Source of the DNA: Thalassolituus sp. UBA1087
GTDB taxonomy: Bacteria > Pseudomonadota > Gammaproteobacteria > Pseudomonadales > Oceanobacteraceae
Assembly (NCBI GenBank): GCA_002314145.1
Contig: DCCG01000011.1
Coordinates: 482 to 40,695 of the forward strand
Direction of reading: 5' to 3'
Length of the DNA stretch: 40,214 bases
Made by a program: the position numbers and the translations under genes. Below the pieces are notes generated by a model. It worked only from the letters and a program-made list of their open reading frames with translations, was not told the DNA's origin and made no database searches. Positions 1 through 7,012 of this stretch are shown piece after piece; within the stretch, counting starts at the first letter, position 1; each line of letters opens with the position of its first letter.

Positions 1-83
1 GAAAAATCATCGTTCATTTCGGCGCTCCCAGACGCGAAGGAATGGCTTCCTTGATACTGCTTTTCAATACAGCTCTATCGCTG

Positions 84-105
84 AATTCTTAATAGCATAA
101 GAATT
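84..105. repeat. A/T-rich inverted repeat downstream of the amidohydrolase gene
   Basis: AATTCTTA (84-91) and TAAGAATT (98-105) form an 8-bp stem with a 6-nt loop, just beyond the stop codon of the minus-strand amidohydrolase. The stem has little G+C, so it is a weak terminator candidate at best. Nothing else is recognisable in bases 1-130. Confidence 0.35.
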
Positions 106-130
106 TCGATGCCCTTTTATTGCCGGATAA

Positions 131-1489
131 TCAGCTGACTTTCTTAATTAAATCCACCACACCCTGTTGCACATTGGCGACCAGTTCGGCTTCATCCAGA
201 CCCTGTACACAACCGTCTTCCACGACGATTTTTCCCTGTACAAAACTGTATTTAATTTCCACCGGCTCACCACATAACAATGGTGCTTCCAGCGTGGCAT
301 GTACGCCGGCGAAGCGTGGTTTATCCATGTTGTAGAGCACGATATCGGCCGCCTTGCCCACTTTAATTTCACCGGTACCGGACAGTCCCAGCAGGTCAGC
401 GCCATTTTTGGTCGCCCACTGAATGGCCATGTCTGCGGTGGTCGCGGCAGCGTTCTTTTTATCGGCGCGGTGAATCAGCCAGGCCAGATTGGCTTCCTGA
501 ATCATGGAGCCGGATTCCGCCGAGGCTGAACCATCAACACCTAACGTAATATTCATACCGGCTGTCTGCATATCCAGTGCCGGAGCAATACCACTGCCTA
601 AGCGGCAGTTGGAGGTCGGGCAGTGGGCAATACCGGTGCCGGTTTCTGCCAGTTTTTTAATGGCGTAATCATCTGCCCAGACTAAATGTGCGAACCAGAC
701 ATCTTCACCCAGCCAGTTACATTTCTCTGCATAATCAATGGCCCGCATACCGAAGTTTTTCTGTGCCGCGATTTCATCGAATTCAACCTCCAGTAAATGC
801 GAGTGCAGTTTTAAACCGTGCTGCCGGGCATATTCTGCACAGGCGCGCAGATCAGTTTCAGTAGACGAGTGAATAAAACTGGTCGGTGCGACCACCAGTT
901 TGCGCATCGCCATACCGCCATCCTGGTGATAACGAACACGGCTGCTGTCCATGCGCTCGATGATCTGGCCGAGTGTTTCCGGTTCTATGGTGCTGGCTTT
1001 CATGCCACGGTGAGAGCCTTTGGTCGTGGTGCTGCCGCGACAGAGCACTAACCGGATGCCAAGGTCATCGGCCGCCTGCCACACGGCATCTTCGACTTCT
1101 GTGGTGGAGCCGGCGTGATACAGGTAATGGTGATCTGCACAGGCGGTGGCACCGGAGCGCAGCAGTTCAAACAGCCCCAGTTTGGCTGTGTGATACATGA
1201 GTTCCGGCGTAATACTGGGCCAGAAGCGGAAAGGCACGGACGCCAGCCAGTCATCCAGGCCATGGTTAAGCCCTTCCGGTATACCTTTAAGTATTGACTG
1301 AAATAAATGATGGTGGGTGTTCACCATACCGGGATAGGCGACACAGCCTTTGGCGTCGATCAGTGTTTCGTCGGCAGCGGGCACCAGGCCTTTGCCCAGT
1401 TCAGTGATGATGCCATCACGTATGCGGATGTCGGTGACCTGGTCGCTGTCTGTGAATACCGCTTTGGCGCCCTGAATAAGATAGTGCAT
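131..1489 (-). CDS. 8-oxoguanine deaminase-like amidohydrolase
   Basis: Cytosolic metal-dependent aminohydrolase of the ATZ/TRZ/8-oxoguanine deaminase branch of the amidohydrolase superfamily. It is expected to deaminate an oxidised purine such as 8-oxoguanine, giving urate and ammonia. Visible metal and catalytic positions in the 452-residue product are NTHHHLFQ (57-64), LHSH (228-231), AHLVW (H268), HCPTSN (289-294) and GVDG (D319). The length matches the roughly 450-residue family. The start is supported by AAGGAG immediately upstream, but this Shine-Dalgarno sequence lies in a 9-bp hairpin (separate entry). The gene diverges from an oxygenase, flavoprotein, ABC transporter and guanine deaminase locus, which supports a purine substrate. 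Closely related enzymes act on hydroxylated s-triazines, so the substrate is inferred. Confidence 0.8.
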   Translation of the reverse strand: MHYLIQGAKAVFTDSDQVTDIRIRDGIITELGKGLVPAADETLIDAKGCVAYPGMVNTHHHLFQSILKGIPEGLNHGLDDWLASVPFRFWPSITPELMYHTAKLGLFELLRSGATACADHHYLYHAGSTTEVEDAVWQAADDLGIRLVLCRGSTTTKGSHRGMKASTIEPETLGQIIERMDSSRVRYHQDGGMAMRKLVVAPTSFIHSSTETDLRACAEYARQHGLKLHSHLLEVEFDEIAAQKNFGMRAIDYAEKCNWLGEDVWFAHLVWADDYAIKKLAETGTGIAHCPTSNCRLGSGIAPALDMQTAGMNITLGVDGSASAESGSMIQEANLAWLIHRADKKNAAATTADMAIQWATKNGADLLGLSGTGEIKVGKAADIVLYNMDKPRFAGVHATLEAPLLCGEPVEIKYSFVQGKIVVEDGCVQGLDEAELVANVQQGVVDLIKKVS

Positions 1490-1517
1490 AGATGCTCCTT
1501 ACTGTTTGGGAGCATCT
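1490..1517 (-). promoter_or_regulatory. hairpin sequestering the Shine-Dalgarno of the amidohydrolase
   Basis: Read on the minus strand, AGATGCTCC (1517-1509) pairs perfectly with GGAGCATCT (1498-1490), 9 bp with a 10-nt loop. The 3' arm contains the GGAG Shine-Dalgarno and ends directly at the ATG. A third copy, GGAGCAT (1545-1539), lies upstream and can pair with the same anti-Shine-Dalgarno arm over 7 bp. Two mutually exclusive folds, one closed and one open, are therefore possible. This is the layout of a translational switch. Confidence 0.7.
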
Positions 1518-1545
1518 GTGCACCAGGGGGGTAGTCGAATGCTCC

Positions 1546-1580
1546 ACATTGTCCGGGCAGAGTCTGCCCAAGAGCAATGT
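1546..1580 (-). ncRNA. candidate structured leader element (riboswitch-like or operator)
   Basis: Outer arms ACATTG/CAATGT (6 bp) enclose an asymmetric internal loop and an inner GC-rich stem GGGCAG/CTGCCC (6 bp, 3-nt loop). On the minus strand the element lies in the leader of the amidohydrolase gene. It ends exactly where GGAGCAT, the competitor of the Shine-Dalgarno hairpin, begins. A hairpin with a conserved internal loop near purine oxidation genes recalls the xanthine/urate-sensing NMT1 riboswitch class, but I cannot match its conserved bases from memory. The inner GGGCAGA-G-TCTGCCC is also a perfect 15-bp palindrome, so a protein operator is the alternative. Confidence 0.4.
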
Positions 1581-1688
1581 CCCGGAAACCTCAGGTTTCC
1601 TGACCGCTTCTACTCTTTTTCATTATTAATTGCTCGTATGAGCCGGTTGTTCTGCGCTGAGCCTGCTCCGGGTGACAGAGAGGCTGCA

Positions 1689-1720
1689 GCCGGATACTGC
1701 AAAATACTGTCCAATCCGGC
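1689..1720. repeat. inverted repeat flanking a promoter candidate
   Basis: GCCGGAT (1689-1695) and ATCCGGC (1714-1720) are perfect inverted arms that exactly bracket the minus-strand sigma-54 promoter candidate at 1698-1713. This would suit a repressor operator, or a hairpin in a longer transcript. No regulator gene is in the neighbourhood. Confidence 0.4.
1698..1713 (-). promoter_or_regulatory. candidate sigma-54 promoter for the amidohydrolase
   Basis: Read on the minus strand: TGGACAGTATTTTGCA. The invariant GG and GC are correctly spaced and the -12 TTGCA is perfect, but the -24 element (TGGAC instead of TGGCAC) is imperfect. Transcription would start near 1688, giving a leader of about 200 nt that includes both structured elements. 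Confidence 0.42.
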
Positions 1721-1808
1721 TTTGTGCCAGTGGAAAGCGGTTATGGGACGCTGCGTTCACGGCAGTCATTATAATAGGTAGCATTTTTCCTGTCTGAGTG
1801 GTCAGGAT

Positions 1809-1893
1809 TTGTGCCTGATTGTGTGGCTGTGAACTATTTTGATGCAAAACCGGATGGTAACAGTCGGGTATATTTTTCCGCTGTCAGGCACAA
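1809..1893. repeat. 10-bp inverted motif pair between the divergent promoters
   Basis: TTGTGCCTGA (1809-1818) recurs as its exact reverse complement TCAGGCACAA (1884-1893). Both copies lie between the two candidate sigma-54 promoters, where enhancer sites for a bacterial enhancer-binding protein would be expected. The motif does not match the NtrC palindrome or the NifA TGT-N10-ACA site. Confidence 0.4.
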
Positions 1894-1943
1894 TCGCCCT
1901 GCAAAGCCCGCCGGTATCGGGTTTCTTTAAATTCTTTATAAGC

Positions 1944-1959
1944 TGGCATACGGGTTGCT
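1944..1959 (+). promoter_or_regulatory. sigma-54 promoter for the purine-locus operon
   Basis: TGGCATACGGGTTGCT matches the -24/-12 consensus: TGGCA, the invariant GG and GC with correct spacing, and TTGCT. The start of transcription would be near 1970, about 296 nt before the oxygenase ATG at 2266. That is an unusually long leader. Confidence 0.7.
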
Positions 1960-2205
1960 AAATCCAATCTGTAATTGTTCATAATTACCTCCTGGGTAGA
2001 AGCAGTCAGAGTTCAGTAGCACCGCGTCAGGCAGTGCCGCATGGATTCAGGTCATTGCTCACGGAGCTGGCGGTCATCTGCTGCTGGTCATGCTGATATA
2101 GCGTGGTTCAGTAACAGAGGTTGTGCAGCCCGTGTGGTGTGCAGACAGCTTTTCCCTGTCTCAACCCCGGCCACAGCTTCCGTCACAAGGGGAGTAGAAG
2201 CGGCA

Positions 2206-2258
2206 GACGGTCTCCGTCAGGCATTGCTCCAAAGACCTTTATTAATACTGTCTTGGAG
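2206..2258 (+). promoter_or_regulatory. leader hairpins burying the oxygenase Shine-Dalgarno
   Basis: CTCCAA-A-GAC (2227-2236) pairs with GTC-TTGGAG (2250-2258): 9 bp with one bulged A and a 13-nt loop. The GGAG of the Shine-Dalgarno is in the 3' arm, 7 nt before the ATG. Just upstream, GACGG-TCT-CCGTC (2206-2218) forms a second hairpin. Its GGTCT could instead pair with AGACC of the anti-Shine-Dalgarno arm, which would open the first hairpin. The layout parallels the leader of the divergent amidohydrolase. Confidence 0.5.
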
Positions 2259-2265
2259 AATCCCA

Positions 2266-3270
2266 ATGAGTAGCAAGTACGGCTTAAAAGAACTGAATTT
2301 TGAAAGCACCATCGGCGGTGAAGGCGGAGAAAATAATCTGCGTGAAGTACCGGTGATTGATCTGAGCGACTTCGATAAGCGTCGTGAAGAGATTAAAGAC
2401 CAGCTGTGGTTTGCCGCCACAGAAATCGGCTTTTTCCAGTTAGTTAATCATGGCATCGCCACCGATGAAATCCTCACTGCATTTGATGCATCTGAGCGTT
2501 TCTTTGCGCTGGAAAAAGAGCAGAAAGCAAAATACCCGTTAAAAGAAGGTTTAAACGCTGGCTGGGAATTTATGGCTCAGGTGCGTCCTTCCACCGGTAC
2601 GGCTGACCAGAAAGAATCCTACCAGGTAACCCTGCCGCACATGGATGACCTGTGGCCCAATCAGGTTGTGGTGCCGGAATTTCAGCGCATTATCCTCGAT
2701 TTTGAAAACCGTGCCTGGTCTCTGGGCATGAGCATTCTGTCCTGCTTTGCAGAAAAACTGGGCTTTGAGCCGGACTTTTTCACCAAAGCCCACGACCGTT
2801 CTTCCCCAGAATACCAGAGTACACTGCGTCTGCTGCATTACCTGCCATTAGGTGATGAAGCCAAAGCTGAGCCTGGCTTGTGGCGCGCCGGTGCGCATAC
2901 CGACTTTGACTGTTTAACCATGGTGTTCCAGAAGGAAGGTCAGGGTGGTCTGCAGGTGTGCCCGGGTAAAGATGCGATGCAGGAAGGCGCCGCTCAGGAG
3001 TGGACCAGTGTCATTCCCAAAGACGGTGTTATTACCTGCAACATCGGCGACATGCTGATGCGCTGGAGTGACGACAAGCTGCTGTCCACTCTGCACCGTG
3101 TGCGCATGCCAAAGCCGGAAGAGCCAAAAGGACCGCGTTACAGTATGGCGTTCTTCTGTCAGGCAAACAAAGATCAGATGATTCAGGGGCCGGAGAAAAA
3201 ATACGAGCCGATTACTGCCCGTGATTATCTGTTGCAACGTATAAACGCTAATTTTTCTGAAAAGAAATAA
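2266..3270 (+). CDS. Fe(II)/2-oxoglutarate-dependent oxygenase, isopenicillin N synthase-like
   Basis: Non-haem iron oxygenase of the IPNS/2OG-FeII family, 334 residues, cytosolic. The facial triad is visible as H211 and D213 (HTDFD) and distal H277 (LHRV), with the 2-oxoglutarate-binding RYS at R291-S293. The N-terminal DIOX_N-type domain (about residues 25-140) carries the typical VIDLSDF and FFQLVNHGI. An in-frame ATG exists at 2041, but the extra 75 residues look unlike the family and contain the leader hairpins. The start at 2266, with GGAG upstream, is chosen. Its position beside purine deaminases and a NitT/TauT transporter suggests oxidation of a purine or related heterocycle. The substrate is not known from sequence. 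Confidence 0.85.
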   Translation: MSSKYGLKELNFESTIGGEGGENNLREVPVIDLSDFDKRREEIKDQLWFAATEIGFFQLVNHGIATDEILTAFDASERFFALEKEQKAKYPLKEGLNAGWEFMAQVRPSTGTADQKESYQVTLPHMDDLWPNQVVVPEFQRIILDFENRAWSLGMSILSCFAEKLGFEPDFFTKAHDRSSPEYQSTLRLLHYLPLGDEAKAEPGLWRAGAHTDFDCLTMVFQKEGQGGLQVCPGKDAMQEGAAQEWTSVIPKDGVITCNIGDMLMRWSDDKLLSTLHRVRMPKPEEPKGPRYSMAFFCQANKDQMIQGPEKKYEPITARDYLLQRINANFSEKK

Positions 3271-3350
3271 TCGGGCCTGATGGCCCTTACTCTGAGCGGA
3301 GAGTGGTCAGGCAACAGACCAGAGAATGGATTCTTGCCCTCAGATCGGAA

Positions 3351-3377
3351 ACCTGCGGTGTGACCGCAGGTGATTTT
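3351..3377 (+). terminator. rho-independent terminator candidate after the oxygenase gene
   Basis: ACCTGCGG (3351-3358) and CCGCAGGT (3364-3371) form an 8-bp stem with a 5-nt loop, followed by GATTTTT. The T run is short, so partial readthrough into the next gene is plausible. A smaller GGGCC/GGCCC hairpin lies directly after the stop codon. Confidence 0.55.
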
Positions 3378-3430
3378 TAATCCGGTGGCAGGCCTTGTGT
3401 CTGACACTGATTTCGATTTTGGGAGAGAGT

Positions 3431-4099
3431 ATGACCCGTGAAAAAAAATCCAACGTTTCTGTAATCGTCGATTCCCGTTACGGCACGACGCTTTCTCTGG
3501 CTAAGGCCATTGCCGAAGGTGCTGCCAGAGAAGGCGCCGAGGTGCGTCTGTTGCGCGTTGATATCGAAGAACCGGAATTCAGTGTGGATACCGAACGCGC
3601 AGACTTTGTTGCGGCGCAACAGGAATATCACAATCTGCCCCGGGCTTCTGCGGATGATCTGCAATGGGCAGACGGCATTATCTGGGGGTCGCCAACCCGT
3701 TACGGCCTGATGAGTACACCGCTGCGTGCATTTATTGACGAAGTGGCCCCTCTCTGGCGTGCCGGTGCTCTGATTGGCAAGGTTGGTGCAGTGTTTACCT
3801 CCACCGGTGGTATGCATTCCGGCAATGAGATGACACTGATGTCACTGATGATGCCATTTATGCAGCACGGCATGATTGTGCTGGGCGTACCGCACAGCGA
3901 ACCCGCACTGATTAAAACCCGCAAAGGCGGGGCACCTTATGGTGCATCAGCGGTGACAGGATTTGATGGCACCTTAGGTGTGGATGAAAACGAACTGACC
4001 ATTGCTGCCACCCTGGGTGCAAGAGTGGCCCGGGTGTCATCTCAGATAGAGGCAGAACCGGCGTCAGTGGATGTTGCCGCGGCCTCAGCCAAAGCATAA
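3431..4099 (+). CDS. WrbA-like flavodoxin-fold NAD(P)H:quinone oxidoreductase
   Basis: Predicted FMN-binding flavoprotein of 222 residues. The phosphate-binding loop is SRYGTT near the N-terminus, and the WrbA-type segments GSPTRYG, FTSTGGMHSG and the late GVPHSEP block are present. Members reduce quinones with two electrons, and some serve partner enzymes as reductases. The ATG at 3431 follows GGGAGAGAG, and the family start agrees. It sits between the oxygenase and the ABC transporter of the purine locus. It could supply reducing equivalents to a pathway enzyme, but this is inference. Position within the WrbA/NQO family is approximate. Confidence 0.8.
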   Translation: MTREKKSNVSVIVDSRYGTTLSLAKAIAEGAAREGAEVRLLRVDIEEPEFSVDTERADFVAAQQEYHNLPRASADDLQWADGIIWGSPTRYGLMSTPLRAFIDEVAPLWRAGALIGKVGAVFTSTGGMHSGNEMTLMSLMMPFMQHGMIVLGVPHSEPALIKTRKGGAPYGASAVTGFDGTLGVDENELTIAATLGARVARVSSQIEAEPASVDVAAASAKA

Positions 4100-4155
4100 A
4101 AATTCTTCAGGGCACGGCTTTCCGTCAGCAGGCAGTACCCTGATTAATCACTGAA

Positions 4156-4171
4156 GCGGATGGAAATCCGC
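4156..4171 (+). repeat. GNRA-capped hairpin ahead of the binding-protein gene
   Basis: GCGGAT (4156-4161) and ATCCGC (4166-4171) form a 6-bp stem closed by a GGAA tetraloop, followed by AAATTTAT. It lies 31 nt before the start codon of the transporter binding protein. It may stabilise the 5' end of a processed transcript or act as a weak attenuator. Confidence 0.4.
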
Positions 4172-4202
4172 AAATTTATAATCAAGACTCGGAGCAGAAA
4201 CA

Positions 4203-5195
4203 ATGAAACTTAAGAAGTTAATGATAGGCGCTGCTGCTGTGGCAGGCATGCTGTCCTTTACTACCCAGGTACTGGCAAAAGATCTGGAAAAAATTACTTT
4301 TGGTACCAACTGGTTTGCCCAGGCAGAACACGGTGGATTCTATCAGGCTAAAGCCACCGGGATTTATGAAAAATACGGCCTGGATGTGGATATCAAGATG
4401 GGTGGCCCCCAGGTAAATGGTATGCAGCTGCTGGTCGCCGGTCGTGTTGATATGCTGATGGGCTACCCTATGGCCAGTATTAATGCTGTATCTCAGGGGA
4501 TGCCTGTGATCACAGTCGCCGGTGTGTTCCAGAAAGACCCTCAGTCAATTATTGCCCATCCTGGTGTTGAATCTCTGCAGGAAATTGCGGATAAAAAACT
4601 GCCTACCTATATTGCCACATCGGCGCATACCAGTTTTTACCCGTGGCTGAAAGCCAAATACGGTTTTACTGACGACATGGTGCGTCCATACACCTTCTCT
4701 GTTGCTCCGTTTCTGGCTGACGACGGCATTGTTCAGCAGGGATATGTAACCTCGGAACCTTATGCTATCAAACAGGGTGGCGTTGAACCTCAGGTCTTTC
4801 TGATGGCTGACTTTGGTTATCCTCCGTATGCAGAAACCATTGAAACCACACAAAAGATGCTGAAAGAAAAACCGGAGGTCGTTAAGAAGTTTGTACAGGC
4901 AACGATGGAAGGTTGGGTCAGTTATTTTGCCGATCCGGCACCTGCCAATAAGCTGATCAAAAAAGCTAACCCTGAAATGACCGACGAGCAGCTGGCATTC
5001 AGTCTTGAAACCCTGAAGAAGTACGGTCTGGTTACCGGTGGCGATGCGGCTGAGCAGGGCATTGGTGTAATGACAGATGCACGCTGGAATAAGCTTTACA
5101 CATTGATGAAAGAGGAAGGACTGCTGAAAAAAGACATCGATATTAAAGATGTTTACAGCCTGGATTACCTCCCGGAAGAACCGGTACTGCCATAA
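4203..5195 (+). CDS. ABC transporter substrate-binding protein, NitT/TauT (NMT1/THI5-like) family
   Basis: Periplasmic binding protein of 330 residues. A signal peptide is visible: a lysine-rich start (KLKK), a hydrophobic stretch and a likely cleavage after VLA near residue 25. The mature protein begins with KITFGTNWFAQAEHGGFYQA, typical of the NMT1/SsuA-like group that binds pyrimidine-like, sulfonate or purine-type ligands. The start ATG follows CGGAGCAG. ATPase and permease genes follow, then guanine deaminase, so a purine base such as guanine or xanthine is a reasonable ligand guess. The sequence alone does not fix the ligand. Confidence 0.88.
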   Translation: MKLKKLMIGAAAVAGMLSFTTQVLAKDLEKITFGTNWFAQAEHGGFYQAKATGIYEKYGLDVDIKMGGPQVNGMQLLVAGRVDMLMGYPMASINAVSQGMPVITVAGVFQKDPQSIIAHPGVESLQEIADKKLPTYIATSAHTSFYPWLKAKYGFTDDMVRPYTFSVAPFLADDGIVQQGYVTSEPYAIKQGGVEPQVFLMADFGYPPYAETIETTQKMLKEKPEVVKKFVQATMEGWVSYFADPAPANKLIKKANPEMTDEQLAFSLETLKKYGLVTGGDAAEQGIGVMTDARWNKLYTLMKEEGLLKKDIDIKDVYSLDYLPEEPVLP

Positions 5196-5211
5196 CATCT
5201 GATGGCTGCCG

Positions 5212-5248
5212 GCCGGTGCGGCTTTGGCTTTTTTATAGCCGCACCGGC
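5212..5248 (+). repeat. strong hairpin between binding-protein and ATPase genes
   Basis: GCCGGTGCGGC (5212-5222) and GCCGCACCGGC (5238-5248) form a perfect 11-bp GC-rich stem with a T-rich 15-nt loop. No T run follows, so it is not a classical terminator on the plus strand. It probably protects the abundant binding-protein mRNA from 3' decay and lowers expression of the downstream transporter genes. Confidence 0.6.
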
Positions 5249-5353
5249 TCATCAGTACTGTTTACAGCACGCCACACTCTGAACAAAACCATAAAATATA
5301 ACTCAGCACGAAAAGCAGAGTACAGCGCAGACTGTACCGCGCAGGAGATGAAT

Positions 5354-6211
5354 ATGACTATCCCCGGATCTGTTCCAGACACAGAGGATAGCACTGCCGT
5401 GATAAGCAGCGCAGAAAACGCCAGCGCCCGACCGGTAATACAGGCCCGGAGCGTTGATAAAGTTTATGCTAATGGCACGATAGCGTTAAAAGGTGCCGAT
5501 CTGGATATTAAACAGGGAGAGTTTGTCAGCCTGTTGGGTCCTTCCGGCTGTGGGAAAAGTACCCTGCTGCGCATTATGGCGGGCCTGGGCGATGTGACCA
5601 CAGGTTCGGTAAAGTGGTGGGAACAGGATTATGATGTGGTTGGCGATAAAGGCCGTAAGCTGGCATTTGTTTTTCAGAATGCGACCTTAATGCCCTGGGC
5701 TAAAGTGCGGGGAAATGTACGTTTGCCCCTCGATCTTGAAAAAGACAGTGGTCCGGCCTGTGAACAGAAAATTGACCAGGCATTGAATATGGTGGGCCTG
5801 AGCAATTTTGGCGAATCCTACCCGCGGGAGTTATCCGGTGGTATGCAAATGCGGGCATCCATTGCCCGTGCGCTGGTCACGGAACCCAATCTTCTGCTGA
5901 TGGATGAACCCTTTGGTGCGCTGGATGAAATGACGCGCAACAAACTCAATGACGATATTCTCGAACTCTGGCAGGCCAATGGCTGGACCATTGTGTTTGT
6001 CACTCACAGTGTTTACGAAGCTGTGTATCTGTCCAGCCGGGTGGTGGTAATGGCGGCCCGCCCGGGGCGTATTGTTGAAGAAATTACCATCGATGAACCA
6101 TTTCCGCGTGGCCCTGAATTCCGTGTTTCTCAGAACTTCGCAGAATATTGCCGGCGGGTATCCGAGTCTCTGGAAAAAGCCAGCACAATGGGACAGGAGC
6201 AGAGCCAATGA
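5354..6211 (+). CDS. ABC transporter ATP-binding protein, NitT/TauT family
   Basis: Cytoplasmic ATPase of 285 residues that energises import. Walker A GPSGCGKST (62-70), signature LSGGMQ (160-165), Walker B LLLMDE (180-185) and H-loop VTHS (H218) are all intact, so it should be active. The first 30 residues are an extra polar segment rich in Asp, Ser and Ala, ahead of the usual domain start. An in-frame ATG lies 6 bases upstream at 5348, but GGAG spacing favours 5354. The stop codon overlaps the permease start (ATGA), indicating translational coupling. Confidence 0.88.
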   Translation: MTIPGSVPDTEDSTAVISSAENASARPVIQARSVDKVYANGTIALKGADLDIKQGEFVSLLGPSGCGKSTLLRIMAGLGDVTTGSVKWWEQDYDVVGDKGRKLAFVFQNATLMPWAKVRGNVRLPLDLEKDSGPACEQKIDQALNMVGLSNFGESYPRELSGGMQMRASIARALVTEPNLLLMDEPFGALDEMTRNKLNDDILELWQANGWTIVFVTHSVYEAVYLSSRVVVMAARPGRIVEEITIDEPFPRGPEFRVSQNFAEYCRRVSESLEKASTMGQEQSQ

Positions 6212-7011
6212 GCAACCCGCTGATTAAAAATGAAAAATTTGTCCAATATGCAGCACCGCTGTTTGTCGGTGTGCTCTTTATGGCACTGTGGGAAATTACA
6301 GTACGCGCGCTGGATGTGGCCCCTTATATTCTGCCAGGTCCGGTGGCTATTTTTCAGGCGCTGGGAGAAAACTGGGAGAGTTTGCTGAAAGCTTTGCTGG
6401 TGACTCTGAAAGTTACCTTTCTGGCATTTTTTATATCGGTTGTATTAGGTGTTGCCTGCTCCCTGCTGTTTATTCAGAGTAAATGGATTGAGGTCAGCCT
6501 GTTTCCGTATGCCATCCTGATGCAGGTGACGCCGATTGTTGCCATCGCGCCGCTGATCATCATATGGATTAACGACACGACCTGGGCGCTCACCGTCTGT
6601 GCCGTGATTATGGCGATCTTTCCGGTGATTTCGAATACCACTCTGGGATTGCGCAGTGTCGATCCTAATCTGCTGAATATGTTCCGTATGTATCGCGCCA
6701 GCCGTTGGCAGGAGTTAACCAGATTGCGTATTCCCGGTGCCCTGCCTTATTTCTTTGGTGGTTTACGTATCAGCTCGGGTCTGGCACTGATCGGTGCGGT
6801 GGTGGCCGAATTTGTTGCCGGTACCGGCGGTGCCAAAGCCGGGCTGGCCTATATGATTCTACAGTCCAGTTATAACCTGCAGATCCCCAAGATGTTTGCC
6901 GCCCTGTTTCTGATCACCGGAACCGGAATCCTGTTGTTTGCATTAATGGTCTGGCTGTCAGATCTGGCGCTGCGCAACTGGCATGAAAGTGCCCTCAAAA
7001 CAGAAAACTGA
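6208..7011 (+). CDS. ABC transporter permease, NitT/TauT (SsuC-like) family
   Basis: Inner-membrane permease of 267 residues with about six hydrophobic segments, matching BPD_transp_1 proteins of the SsuC/TauC type. The EAA-like cytoplasmic loop appears around MYRASRWQELTRLRIPGALP, which docks the ATPase. The start overlaps the ATPase stop by 4 nt. The stop at 7009-7011 lies immediately before the next gene, so binding protein, ATPase, permease and guanine deaminase form one operon. Confidence 0.88.
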   Translation: MSNPLIKNEKFVQYAAPLFVGVLFMALWEITVRALDVAPYILPGPVAIFQALGENWESLLKALLVTLKVTFLAFFISVVLGVACSLLFIQSKWIEVSLFPYAILMQVTPIVAIAPLIIIWINDTTWALTVCAVIMAIFPVISNTTLGLRSVDPNLLNMFRMYRASRWQELTRLRIPGALPYFFGGLRISSGLALIGAVVAEFVAGTGGAKAGLAYMILQSSYNLQIPKMFAALFLITGTGILLFALMVWLSDLALRNWHESALKTEN

Positions 7012-7012
7012 T

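Noticed and set aside
1517..1530. NtrC site from the TGCACCA half-site near 1519
   Set aside because: The second half does not match, and the position is inside the predicted leader of the amidohydrolase gene.
1546..1580. Firm assignment to the xanthine (NMT1) riboswitch class
   Set aside because: The general shape and gene context fit, but I cannot verify the conserved internal-loop bases, so it is kept as a candidate only.
1506..1847. Short ORFs on both strands of the divergent intergenic region
   Set aside because: No ribosome sites, no protein-like composition, and they lie across promoter and leader structures.
2041..2265. N-terminal extension of the oxygenase from an in-frame ATG at 2041
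   Set aside because: The added residues resemble no family member, the stretch carries the leader hairpins, and a proper ribosome site precedes the ATG at 2266.
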